From positions 620,001 to 684,000 of the forward strand of contig NZ_RQFG01000019.1 in assembly GCF_004769235.1 (NCBI RefSeq): 64,000 nt of DNA, in the 5' to 3' direction. A program made the translations under genes and the position numbers. Below the pieces are notes generated by a model. It made no database searches, was not told the DNA's origin, and saw only the letters and a program-made list of their open reading frames with translations. Of this stretch, positions 27,833 through 34,708 are shown piece after piece. How positions within the stretch are numbered: the stretch's first letter is position 1; each line of letters opens with the position of its first letter. The DNA is from Leptospira kanakyensis. GTDB taxonomy: Bacteria; Spirochaetota; Leptospiria; Leptospirales; Leptospiraceae.

Positions 27833-28585
27833 ATGGATCAAATTCTAAAAAATAAAAACGCCATTGTTACTGGTGGTGCCCTAGGAATTGGAAGAGAAAC
27901 TTCCCTGTTACTTGCAAAAAAAGGGGCTCATGTCATTGTATCAGACATCAATCTAACAGAGGGTGCCCACGTTGTCACAGAAATTGAATCCTTCGGTGGT
28001 TCAGCGGAATTGATCAAATGTGATGTCACAGCCGAAGAAGAAATCATCTCCCTTGTTGAAACATTCAAATCTCGCAACCAAAGATTGGATATTATGGTAA
28101 ACAATGCGGGAATTGCCAACAAACCAACATTTATGCATAAAGTGACAACAGAGGTTTGGAACCGTTTGATCTTAATGGATCTAACCAGTGTATTCTGGTG
28201 CCAAAAATATGCCACAAAATTGATGCTTGGTGACCGTATCGGTGGGTCTATTATCAATGTTGCCTCCATCGCAGGACTTGGTGCTTCTCCTTCGCTTGGA
28301 CCTTATTGCGTAGCCAAAGCGGGAGTGATTGAACTGACAACCACAGGCGCCTTAGAAGTCGCACGATTTGGTGTTCGGATCAATGCAGTTTGCCCCGGTT
28401 GGACAGAAACTGCCATCCTAGATGTAGCTGGTGAAAGAGGAAAGGATGCGATGGAAAAAAATATTCCCATGGGAAGGCTTGGCAAACCATCGGAAGTGGC
28501 AAACCTCATAACCTTCTTAGCATCCGAAGAATCCAGTTTCATTACGGGATCTGTGTATCGTGTGGATGGGGGAACAAGGAGTTAA
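27833..28585 (+). CDS. Short-chain dehydrogenase/reductase (SDR, classical)
   Basis: The 250-residue protein has the classical SDR signature: TGGALGIGRE (cofactor-binding TGxxxGxG), NNAG, the catalytic Tyr-x3-Lys in YCVAKAG, and the C-terminal ITGSVYRVDGG. An acidic Asp after the second strand (VSDINL) suggests NAD rather than NADP. The ATG at 27833 is given; a TTG at 27827 is better spaced from AAGG and is an alternative start. The substrate cannot be told; FabG-like or alcohol-oxidising roles are both possible. Confidence 0.85.
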   Translation: MDQILKNKNAIVTGGALGIGRETSLLLAKKGAHVIVSDINLTEGAHVVTEIESFGGSAELIKCDVTAEEEIISLVETFKSRNQRLDIMVNNAGIANKPTFMHKVTTEVWNRLILMDLTSVFWCQKYATKLMLGDRIGGSIINVASIAGLGASPSLGPYCVAKAGVIELTTTGALEVARFGVRINAVCPGWTETAILDVAGERGKDAMEKNIPMGRLGKPSEVANLITFLASEESSFITGSVYRVDGGTRS

Positions 28586-28659
28586 AACAAATTTAATGTT
28601 ATATTCTAATTGTTTTGACTGAACTCCTCGATTATTCTAAGGAAAATAGAAACAAAAAA

Positions 28660-28902
28660 TCAAATCCTACCTTGGGAACATTTTGAGCGTTTTTGATCTA
28701 CTTCCAAAAGTTGTATTATTGTTAGATCTATTTGTAATTGGTCTTTAGAGCTAAAATAAGTTGTTATCAGACGATCTGTTAATTGTTTTTTACTATGATT
28801 GTATTCGTCTTTACAATCGTCTTCTGAATATTCGGAAAGTTGACTACAGTTCAAAAAGAAAGATAGGAATAGACCACAAAAAATCAATGAAACGTATCGC
28901 AT
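28660..28902 (-). CDS. Small Cys-containing lipoprotein
   Basis: The 80-residue product starts RYVSLIFCGLFLSFFLNC, a signal peptide with a relaxed spirochaetal lipobox (SFFLNC). The mature ~62 residues include two further Cys (EDDCKDEY and RSKCSQG), which could form a disulfide in the periplasm. Size and Cys layout recall the lipoprotein array at 61-64 kb, but the sequence is not clearly related. A copy of the dispersed 75-bp element lies just upstream of its start. Confidence 0.65.
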   Translation of the reverse strand: MRYVSLIFCGLFLSFFLNCSQLSEYSEDDCKDEYNHSKKQLTDRLITTYFSSKDQLQIDLTIIQLLEVDQKRSKCSQGRI

Positions 28903-28967
28903 TGTTGGATCCAAAATTATAAAAGCAAAAAATTATGCATACTAAAAATGTTTTCCTCTCCTCCCGT

Positions 28968-29043
28968 GAAAGGGATACGAAGGGCTTGGTCTGACGGATG
29001 TCAGACGGGAGCGTTAGCGCACCCCGGAGTAGCCCGCTCCCCG
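28968..29043 (+). repeat. Dispersed structured repeat, copy 1
   Basis: The ~75-bp element begins GAAAGGGATACG and runs through GGGCTTGGTCTGAC, a hairpin (GTCTGAC/GTCAGAC around GGAT), GGGAGCG-TTAG-CGC, CACCCC and GTAGCCCGCTCCC. Related copies lie at 57384-57457 (plus) and 60877-60951 (minus), with a decayed one near 62951. It lies between the small lipoprotein gene and the HxlR gene, in the upstream region of the former. Confidence 0.85.
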
Positions 29044-29180
29044 AAAGTGGATCGAATCGAAGTTCTAGTAAAAAGAATTTAATATAAATTTAATACAATG
29101 TCTTTCGGGGATTCACACGAGAAAATAAATCCTATGGCAGAAAGGATATCAGATGATTCATTAAGAAAGATTTTATTTAT

Positions 29181-29615
29181 CTATTCCTTCTCGGTAGGAG
29201 AAGCCAGTTCCTTTTTTAGGTCTTTCATCAGAGTGCGCACAACTGTTTCTTTATCTTTTTTTACTGCTTTCATTCTATCTTTTAGATCTTTAGGAATATC
29301 AAAATACTTTTCAGCCCATAGATGAATTTCCACTAAGATAGGAAGTAAATCGATTCCTTTATTCGTTAACTGATACAGAACTTTTGCTTTGCTATCAGGA
29401 TGGTCTAATTTTTCAATCAGATCATTTTCCTCGAGCAACTGAAGCCTGGATGCCAGAATATTTGTAGCAATGCCTTCTCCTGATTTCAAAAAATCACCAT
29501 AAGTGCATTTTTTATGGTTCATGAGGTCTCTGATAATGAGAAGGGACCACTTATCCCCCCAGATATCAAGAGAACAACTAATGGGGCAATCTGATCTTTT
29601 TTGATTTGTTGGCAT
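29181..29615 (-). CDS. HxlR-family transcriptional regulator
   Basis: The 144-residue protein matches HxlR winged-helix regulators: CPISCSLDIWGDKWSLLIIRDL, YGDFLKSGEGIATNILASRLQLLEEN, then the wing KVLYQLTNKG and LLPILVEIHLWAEKYF. The ATG at 29615 is chosen, with GGAAAA five bases upstream. It is divergent from an SDR gene, and two identical-type palindromes lie between them. That is the usual arrangement of an HxlR repressor and its target enzyme. Confidence 0.9.
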   Translation of the reverse strand: MPTNQKRSDCPISCSLDIWGDKWSLLIIRDLMNHKKCTYGDFLKSGEGIATNILASRLQLLEENDLIEKLDHPDSKAKVLYQLTNKGIDLLPILVEIHLWAEKYFDIPKDLKDRMKAVKKDKETVVRTLMKDLKKELASPTEKE

Positions 29616-29631
29616 AATTTTCCAAAATTTC

Positions 29632-29681
29632 ACTTGCAAATTGAAAGTAGTTTTCGTCCATTTTACTTGTGAATTGCAAGT
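29632..29681. promoter_or_regulatory. Twin HxlR operators
   Basis: ACTTG-N7-CAAGT occurs perfectly at 29665-29681 and with one mismatch (ACTTG-N7-AAAGT) at 29632-29648. The centres are 33 bp apart, about three helical turns, on the same DNA face. They lie in the gap between hxlR and the SDR gene. Confidence 0.7.
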
Positions 29682-29729
29682 GATTAGTATATGGATCTCA
29701 ATTTACATGATACAAGACAAGGATAAAAT

Positions 29730-30533
29730 ATGAAACAGACAATTCTCGTTACAGGCGCTTCTTCCGGAATCGGGCTTCTGATTGCAAATAAACTCCACAA
29801 GGACGGTCATACTGTGGTCGGTACAAGCCGAAATCCAAAAAACCATTCTTCCCAAGTCCCTTTTAAAATGATTGAATTAGACATTACCTCGGATAGCTCC
29901 ATCGAATCCTTTGGGAAACGATTGTTTAATGAAATTGCAAAGTTAGATGTTTTAATCAATAACGCAGGGTATTTAGTTGCAGGTCTTGCAGAAGAGACTT
30001 CGGTTGATTTAGGGAAACAACAATTTGAAACTAATTTTTGGGGGACTGTTAAAATCACCAATCAGTTGTTACCCTACTTTAGAAAACAAAGATCTGGAAA
30101 AATCATAACCGTTGGATCATTTTTAGGACTGATTGGACTACCAACCGTTTCCTACTACTCAGCCTCAAAACATGCACTTGAAGGTTACTTTAAGGTTCTA
30201 CGTTTTGAACTTAGAGACTTTAACATTAAAGTAAGTATGGTGGAACCAATGAGTTTCCAAACCAATATTGGTAATAATGCGGTTCGTTCTGATTTGCAAA
30301 TTGAAGATTATGATGTATTACGGAAACAAACTGCGGCTTTTTCTAAAAATGAATTCAGTAATTCGCCAACGCCTGAACCAGTGATAAGCACCATCGTTCA
30401 AGTGATTCATGAAAAAGATCCAAAATTTAATTTCCCAGTAGGCGCGGGTGCTTCCTTTATCCTTACGATGCAACACTATGCATATAAACTATTCGAAGGT
30501 GCTATCTTAAAAAAATTGCGTAACGCTAAATAA
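29730..30533 (+). CDS. Short-chain dehydrogenase/reductase regulated by HxlR
   Basis: The 267-residue classical SDR has TGASSGIGLLI for cofactor binding, LINNAG, the catalytic YSASKHALEGY, and a basic residue pair after the second strand (GTSRNPKN), which suggests NADP preference. AAGGA lies seven bases before the ATG. It is divergent from the HxlR gene across twin operators, so its expression is probably induced by a compound or redox signal sensed by HxlR. The substrate is unknown. Confidence 0.87.
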   Translation: MKQTILVTGASSGIGLLIANKLHKDGHTVVGTSRNPKNHSSQVPFKMIELDITSDSSIESFGKRLFNEIAKLDVLINNAGYLVAGLAEETSVDLGKQQFETNFWGTVKITNQLLPYFRKQRSGKIITVGSFLGLIGLPTVSYYSASKHALEGYFKVLRFELRDFNIKVSMVEPMSFQTNIGNNAVRSDLQIEDYDVLRKQTAAFSKNEFSNSPTPEPVISTIVQVIHEKDPKFNFPVGAGASFILTMQHYAYKLFEGAILKKLRNAK

Positions 30534-30577
30534 TATTCGTTAACAAAGGTTTATGTAGCAAGTGGACATTCGAAAGG

Positions 30578-30616
30578 GGGTTGTTGTAAAGGTAATTTAA
30601 ATTTTTACAACAACCC
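30578..30616. terminator. Hairpin between convergent SDR and flagellar genes
   Basis: GGGTTGTTGTAAA (30578-30590) is perfectly complementary to TTTACAACAACCC (30604-30616). The 13-bp stem lies between convergent genes and probably acts as a two-way terminator, although no T run follows. Confidence 0.6.
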
Positions 30617-30668
30617 TTGATGGAAGGATTTCTCAGCTCGAATCAAATAGATTATGCGGTAATTTATC

Positions 30669-31529
30669 CTATCGCATGATCTCAAATAGTCGACCCAGTA
30701 AACTGTCTTGGGTTTGCATGGTTTTGGAATTGGCTTCGTAAGCGCGGTTTACTTCAATCATGTCTACCATCTCAGTCACAACAGATACATTCGAAGCTTC
30801 TAAATAACCTTGTAAGACTTGTGGGGCAAGAAGTTCTGGAAAGGCCGTAGGTTCGCCGGATTCAGGAGTGTCGGAATAAAACGAGTCCCCTTCTTTGTCT
30901 AAGTGGCGTGGGTTTTCAACCGTGCGGATTTTTAATTTATCGAGTAGGACTGGGTCTTCGAATCTGTTTTCGCTAAAATTGGTTCCGTCTTTGGGAGCGG
31001 TTCCGAGTTTGGCATTGATATAGATTTCCCCATTTTCTTTCACAAGGAAATTTCCTTGGTTCACTTGGATGGGACCTTTTTCGCCGAGAAGAGGAAACCC
31101 TTGGGGAGTCACCACAAACCCGTTTTTATCCAAAACAAAACTCCCACTCCGAGTGAGGCGTTCCCCACGATTGGTAAGAACGGAAAAGAAGGCAGGTTTT
31201 TCCATTCCAGGTTGGTCTTGCACCATCAAATCAAAAATATTATCAGTTTTTTTCACAGCCCCTTGTTCGAAGCGAGTGTACACTTCGTTTACCTCGGCAC
31301 CAAACCCCAGTTTACCGACAACTGGGGATGTATCAAAGGAACCCATCGGAGTTTTTCCAATCCCATCTTCTGAGTATCGATGGAGTAACATTTCGGGAAA
31401 GGTTTTGAAGACTGTGGTATCTTTTTTAAAAGCAGTTTTATCCACATTGGCCAAATTGTTGGCAACCACATCCATTCTCACTTGTTGGGAAATCATCCCA
31501 TTGGCACCAGTATAGAGTCCTCGTAACAT
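30669..31529 (-). CDS. flgF: Flagellar rod/hook-basal body protein, FlgF/FlgG family
   Basis: The 286-residue protein has the N-terminal rod motif [31 protein letters not shown], and the C-terminal FlgG-type tail ending [30 protein letters not shown]. It forms part of the periplasmic flagellar rod. The ATG at 31529 is chosen from the family start and has AGGA about eight bases upstream. It is apart from the flgG-flgA-flgH-flgI group ten kilobases away, whose FlgG is clearer, so this one is probably FlgF. Confidence 0.82.
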   Translation of the reverse strand: MLRGLYTGANGMISQQVRMDVVANNLANVDKTAFKKDTTVFKTFPEMLLHRYSEDGIGKTPMGSFDTSPVVGKLGFGAEVNEVYTRFEQGAVKKTDNIFDLMVQDQPGMEKPAFFSVLTNRGERLTRSGSFVLDKNGFVVTPQGFPLLGEKGPIQVNQGNFLVKENGEIYINAKLGTAPKDGTNFSENRFEDPVLLDKLKIRTVENPRHLDKEGDSFYSDTPESGEPTAFPELLAPQVLQGYLEASNVSVVTEMVDMIEVNRAYEANSKTMQTQDSLLGRLFEIMR

Positions 31530-31641
31530 AACGTTCCTACCTATATTTTCTTTCGACAAGATCCGCCGATTCCCCAAGAGAAAATGCGACATAGTCAAAA
31601 AAGAGTTGAAGTTTTCACGAAAATTCATAGAAAAGAAGGAC

Positions 31642-32010
31642 ATGAAGTTATCCATTGGAAACCTCCCCCAGTCGCTCACCGAAGAAGCCTTAGAAAAACT
31701 TCTTTCTGCTCATGGAAAAGTGGAACACCTCCAAATCAAACGGGACAAAATCACCAAGGTATCCTTGGGATATGGAACGGCAGATATGGCGGATGCTGAT
31801 GCAACCAAAGCAATTTCGGCTCTCAACGGAAAAGAAATCGAAGGTAAGGCCATTGTCCTCGTCAACCAGGAAGAACTGACCAAATCCCAAAATGAAGCCG
31901 CGAAAAAGAAAGGAAGCCCTGCCGTTTCCAAACCTACTTTTGGCAGAAACCAAACTTCAGGTGGTGGCAATACAGGAGTCCAAAGAAGAGGCGGGTCTCG
32001 CGGTTCATAG
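31642..32010 (+). CDS. RNA-recognition-motif (RRM) protein
   Basis: The 122-residue protein begins with one RRM (residues ~1-80): RNP2-like [10 protein letters not shown], helix [16 protein letters not shown]1-region [12 protein letters not shown], and [19 protein letters not shown] Gly/Arg/Ser-rich tail ends [11 protein letters not shown], as in glycine-rich RNA-binding proteins. It probably binds RNA, for example as a chaperone. The ATG at 31642 is chosen because the RRM begins there; an in-frame TTG at 31606 has a weaker site. The ATP-grasp gene starts on the base after its stop. Confidence 0.88.
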   Translation: MKLSIGNLPQSLTEEALEKLLSAHGKVEHLQIKRDKITKVSLGYGTADMADADATKAISALNGKEIEGKAIVLVNQEELTKSQNEAAKKKGSPAVSKPTFGRNQTSGGGNTGVQRRGGSRGS

Positions 32011-33213
32011 ATGAAACAGCTGACCGGCAGTTATCTTTCCATTGGAGCCGGAGAGAACCAAATCCCACTCATTCGTGCAGCAAAGGCAAGAGGGCTGAAG
32101 GTGATCTCGGTAGACACAAATCCAGAGGCTCCTGGTCTTGTGGAATCAGACATTCGCATATTAGAATCTACTCATGAGTATAGAAAAATCCTTCATGCCA
32201 TGAGTCGTGTCCCTCTTCCTTTCAAACTGATGGGAGTGGGTTCCAGGTCATTTGGAAAAGCAGTTTATACAGTTTCTTATTTAGCAGAAAAATTAAAACT
32301 CCGGGGAAATCCTCGTGATACGGTAAATTTGTTTTTGGACAAAGAAAGGTTCAAAACGGCAGTGTCGAAATTTGGGATCCCCCTTCCCGCTTCTCTCCAA
32401 TCCAGTTTACAAACGAAAGCCAAAGAAAAAAAAATAAAACTCAAGTTTCCCCTCATCGCCAAACCCAAAGAAGGTTCTGGGAAAAAAGGAATTACTGTAT
32501 TCGAATCGGAAGCAGAGTTTAAAAAAATCACTCGTTTGAAAGCAAGTGAAGGTTATCTTTTGGAACCTTTGATTTCTGGAGATGAAGTGACTGTCCTTGG
32601 TTTTGTCATTGCTAGAAGATTTTATTTGATTTCCCTCACAGACAAAATTACCACAGGAAAACCTAACTTTATCGAGGTGGCCCATGTGGCACCGTCCCAA
32701 CATATCGATTTGGCAGGGGAAATCAAAATGATCTGCCAAGCAGTTGTCACGGCAACCAAACTAAAAACGGGACCTTTCGTTGCTGAATTCAAAATCACCA
32801 AAAATAAAGAATGCCTTCTCATCGAATCAGCTCCTGAAGTGGGCGGAGAATTTTTGGCAGATGTTCTTATCCCCGAACACTACGGATATAAATACTTTAA
32901 TGATTTACTTTCTGTGACCATTGGCGAAAAAACAAGGCCAGGTTTTTTAAAAAAAGCAAAAGATGGGGTCACCAAATCGGCATTAGTTTTTACCCTTCCC
33001 CCAGAACGCCAAAAAAAGATGGGCGAACCCTTTGTCTTAGAACCAAACACTGGCGAAACGGTCTTTTTCCAAAAACAATTAATTCCGACAGGTGCCGCTC
33101 TCGATAAATTAGAAGGGAATCACAAAAGAACCCAGGTGTTTGGCATCTCAACCAAACTATCTATTTCCGCCGAAGATTGGTTAGATTCCATTTTCCAAAG
33201 AATCAATTCATGA
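32011..33213 (+). CDS. ATP-grasp family ligase
   Basis: The 400-residue protein has an N-terminal pre-ATP-grasp (Rossmann-like) part with YLSIGAGENQIPLIRAAKARG and VISVDTNP, then FLDKERFKTAVSKFGIPLP. The ATP-grasp core follows: PLIAKPKEGSGKKGI, EPLISGDEVTVLGFV and FVAEFKITKNKECLLIESAPEVGGEF, which holds the metal-binding E..E. Such enzymes (PurK/PylC-like) join a carboxylate to an amine or thiol. Start and stop are fused to the neighbours (TAG-ATG, then ATGA), so it is translated with them. The substrate is unknown. Confidence 0.85.
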   Translation: MKQLTGSYLSIGAGENQIPLIRAAKARGLKVISVDTNPEAPGLVESDIRILESTHEYRKILHAMSRVPLPFKLMGVGSRSFGKAVYTVSYLAEKLKLRGNPRDTVNLFLDKERFKTAVSKFGIPLPASLQSSLQTKAKEKKIKLKFPLIAKPKEGSGKKGITVFESEAEFKKITRLKASEGYLLEPLISGDEVTVLGFVIARRFYLISLTDKITTGKPNFIEVAHVAPSQHIDLAGEIKMICQAVVTATKLKTGPFVAEFKITKNKECLLIESAPEVGGEFLADVLIPEHYGYKYFNDLLSVTIGEKTRPGFLKKAKDGVTKSALVFTLPPERQKKMGEPFVLEPNTGETVFFQKQLIPTGAALDKLEGNHKRTQVFGISTKLSISAEDWLDSIFQRINS

Positions 33214-33818
33214 AAAATGTCTGGGATGAACACTATGAAAGGCCAAAATCAAAATTGTCCTTTCCGGATGAAAATTTAGTCCGTCTTTTGTCTAGAATCC
33301 AACCTAAAAACAGGAAGGCTCTCGACTTTGGATGTGGTTCTGGAAGGCATTCTTATCTTTTGCAAAATGAAGGTTATCTTGTCACTGGTTGTGACAACTC
33401 AAAAACCACCATTGATCTCTTAAATGAAGGTAAACCACCGATTCGTTTCCTCCACACTCCAAATTCTAACCTCCCATTTTCTACAAAAGAATTTGGGCTC
33501 ATCTTAAGTTGGGGAGTTTTCCATTACAACCAAAGAGAAGAGGCAAAAAAACTCCTCTCTTCTTTATATGAAACCTTGGATACCGGCGGGTATCTTTTGG
33601 GTTCGATCCGCGCGGATGGGGATACCCATCTGGGTCTAACACAAGGAAAAATAAACTTATCCGACTTAAGCGGTGGTTATGCGGAAACCTATTCCCTTGA
33701 AGATTTAAAATCATTTTTATCCATTTTTTCCAAAGTTTCGATTGGTTATTCGGAAAGAACTCCCCTCAACAAATTAGAAGAACGAATTTGTCACTGGTTT
33801 TTCCTTGCTGAAAAATAA
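33210..33818 (+). CDS. Class I SAM-dependent methyltransferase
   Basis: The 202-residue protein has motif I as LDFGCGSGRHSYLLQNEGY with the acidic GCDNS after it, then LPFSTKEFGLILSWGVFHYN. These are typical of Methyltransf_25/UbiG-like enzymes. The start overlaps the stop of the ATP-grasp gene as ATGA, and its own stop overlaps the next methyltransferase's start (TAATG). This tight coupling suggests a shared pathway. The substrate is unknown. Confidence 0.87.
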   Translation: MKNVWDEHYERPKSKLSFPDENLVRLLSRIQPKNRKALDFGCGSGRHSYLLQNEGYLVTGCDNSKTTIDLLNEGKPPIRFLHTPNSNLPFSTKEFGLILSWGVFHYNQREEAKKLLSSLYETLDTGGYLLGSIRADGDTHLGLTQGKINLSDLSGGYAETYSLEDLKSFLSIFSKVSIGYSERTPLNKLEERICHWFFLAEK

Positions 33819-34699
33819 TGAATCCGAACCCTTCTTTGACCGAAATATGCCCTCTTGACCAAACAAATGATTGGCGACCCTTATACAAAACTACAGGAAA
33901 ATATTCAGGATTGTCCATTGTAGAATGCAAACACTGTAAACTCCAAGCACTCTATCCTCGTCCCAACCAAAAGGAACTTTATACCAAAGACTACTACCAA
34001 GGCAAAGCAGAGTATACATACATAGATGAAAGGGATCATAAAAAATTTTTTCGATATGTTTGGAAAGCAAGGATTCGAAATATCCAAAGATTTATAAAGT
34101 CCGGAAACTTTTTAGACATTGGATCCTCGTTCGGGGGATTTTTAGAAACAGCGAAAGAAGCCGGTTTTTCCGTCCAAGGTGTGGAAATTTCTGAGTATGC
34201 TTCCCGTTATGCGAATGAAAATGGAATCCCTACCTTTCAAGGGGACTTACTGGGTGCAGAATTTCCAAACGAACATTTCCAGGTGATCACGATGGTAGAA
34301 GTGATCGAACATATCGAAAATCCGAATTTGTTTTTTAAAGAACTTAGCAGGATTTTAAAACCGGGAGGACTTCTCCTATTACAAACCGCCAATTTTGATG
34401 GATGGCAAGCCAAAACAGAAGGCCCGAACTACCACTACTACATGCCTGGCCATGTTTTTTATTACTCCGATACCATCCTAAAAAAAATATTGACGAACCT
34501 TGGATTTAGTCGTTTTTTATCATACTTCGGAGTGGATTTTCCTTTGTATGCGAAACTTCAAAAATCAAGAGGTTCTTTTCAAAAATGGAAAGACTACTTC
34601 CAATGGTTTCGCATTTCGTATTATCATTTTAAGTCAAAATGGAAACGAAATGGATTTCCCATCACTTCAAGTTACGTTTTGTACGCTTTTAAAAAATAG
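33818..34699 (+). CDS. Class I SAM-dependent methyltransferase with an N-terminal Cys cluster
   Basis: The 293-residue protein starts with a possible zinc-binding segment (CPLDQ and CKHCKLQALYPRP). Then comes the methyltransferase fold: FLDIGSSFGGFLETAKEAGF (motif I), VEVIEHIENPNLFFKELSRILKPGG and YYMPGHVFYYS. This layout is common in methyltransferases of sugar or surface-polysaccharide pathways. Translation is coupled to the upstream methyltransferase by a one-base overlap. The substrate is unknown. Confidence 0.85.
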   Translation: MNPNPSLTEICPLDQTNDWRPLYKTTGKYSGLSIVECKHCKLQALYPRPNQKELYTKDYYQGKAEYTYIDERDHKKFFRYVWKARIRNIQRFIKSGNFLDIGSSFGGFLETAKEAGFSVQGVEISEYASRYANENGIPTFQGDLLGAEFPNEHFQVITMVEVIEHIENPNLFFKELSRILKPGGLLLLQTANFDGWQAKTEGPNYHYYMPGHVFYYSDTILKKILTNLGFSRFLSYFGVDFPLYAKLQKSRGSFQKWKDYFQWFRISYYHFKSKWKRNGFPITSSYVLYAFKK

Positions 34700-34708
34700 G
34701 TAACCCCA

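Noticed and set aside
28660..28902. Ninth-type member of the 61-64 kb lipoprotein family
   Set aside because: Size and Cys count are similar, but the TEYKNAPELC-like segment and the SLIK...NF tail are absent, so relationship is not supported.
28968..29043. Dispersed repeat as an integron attC site
   Set aside because: The variable GTTAG-like core is not kept between copies, and no integron integrase or cassette layout is seen.
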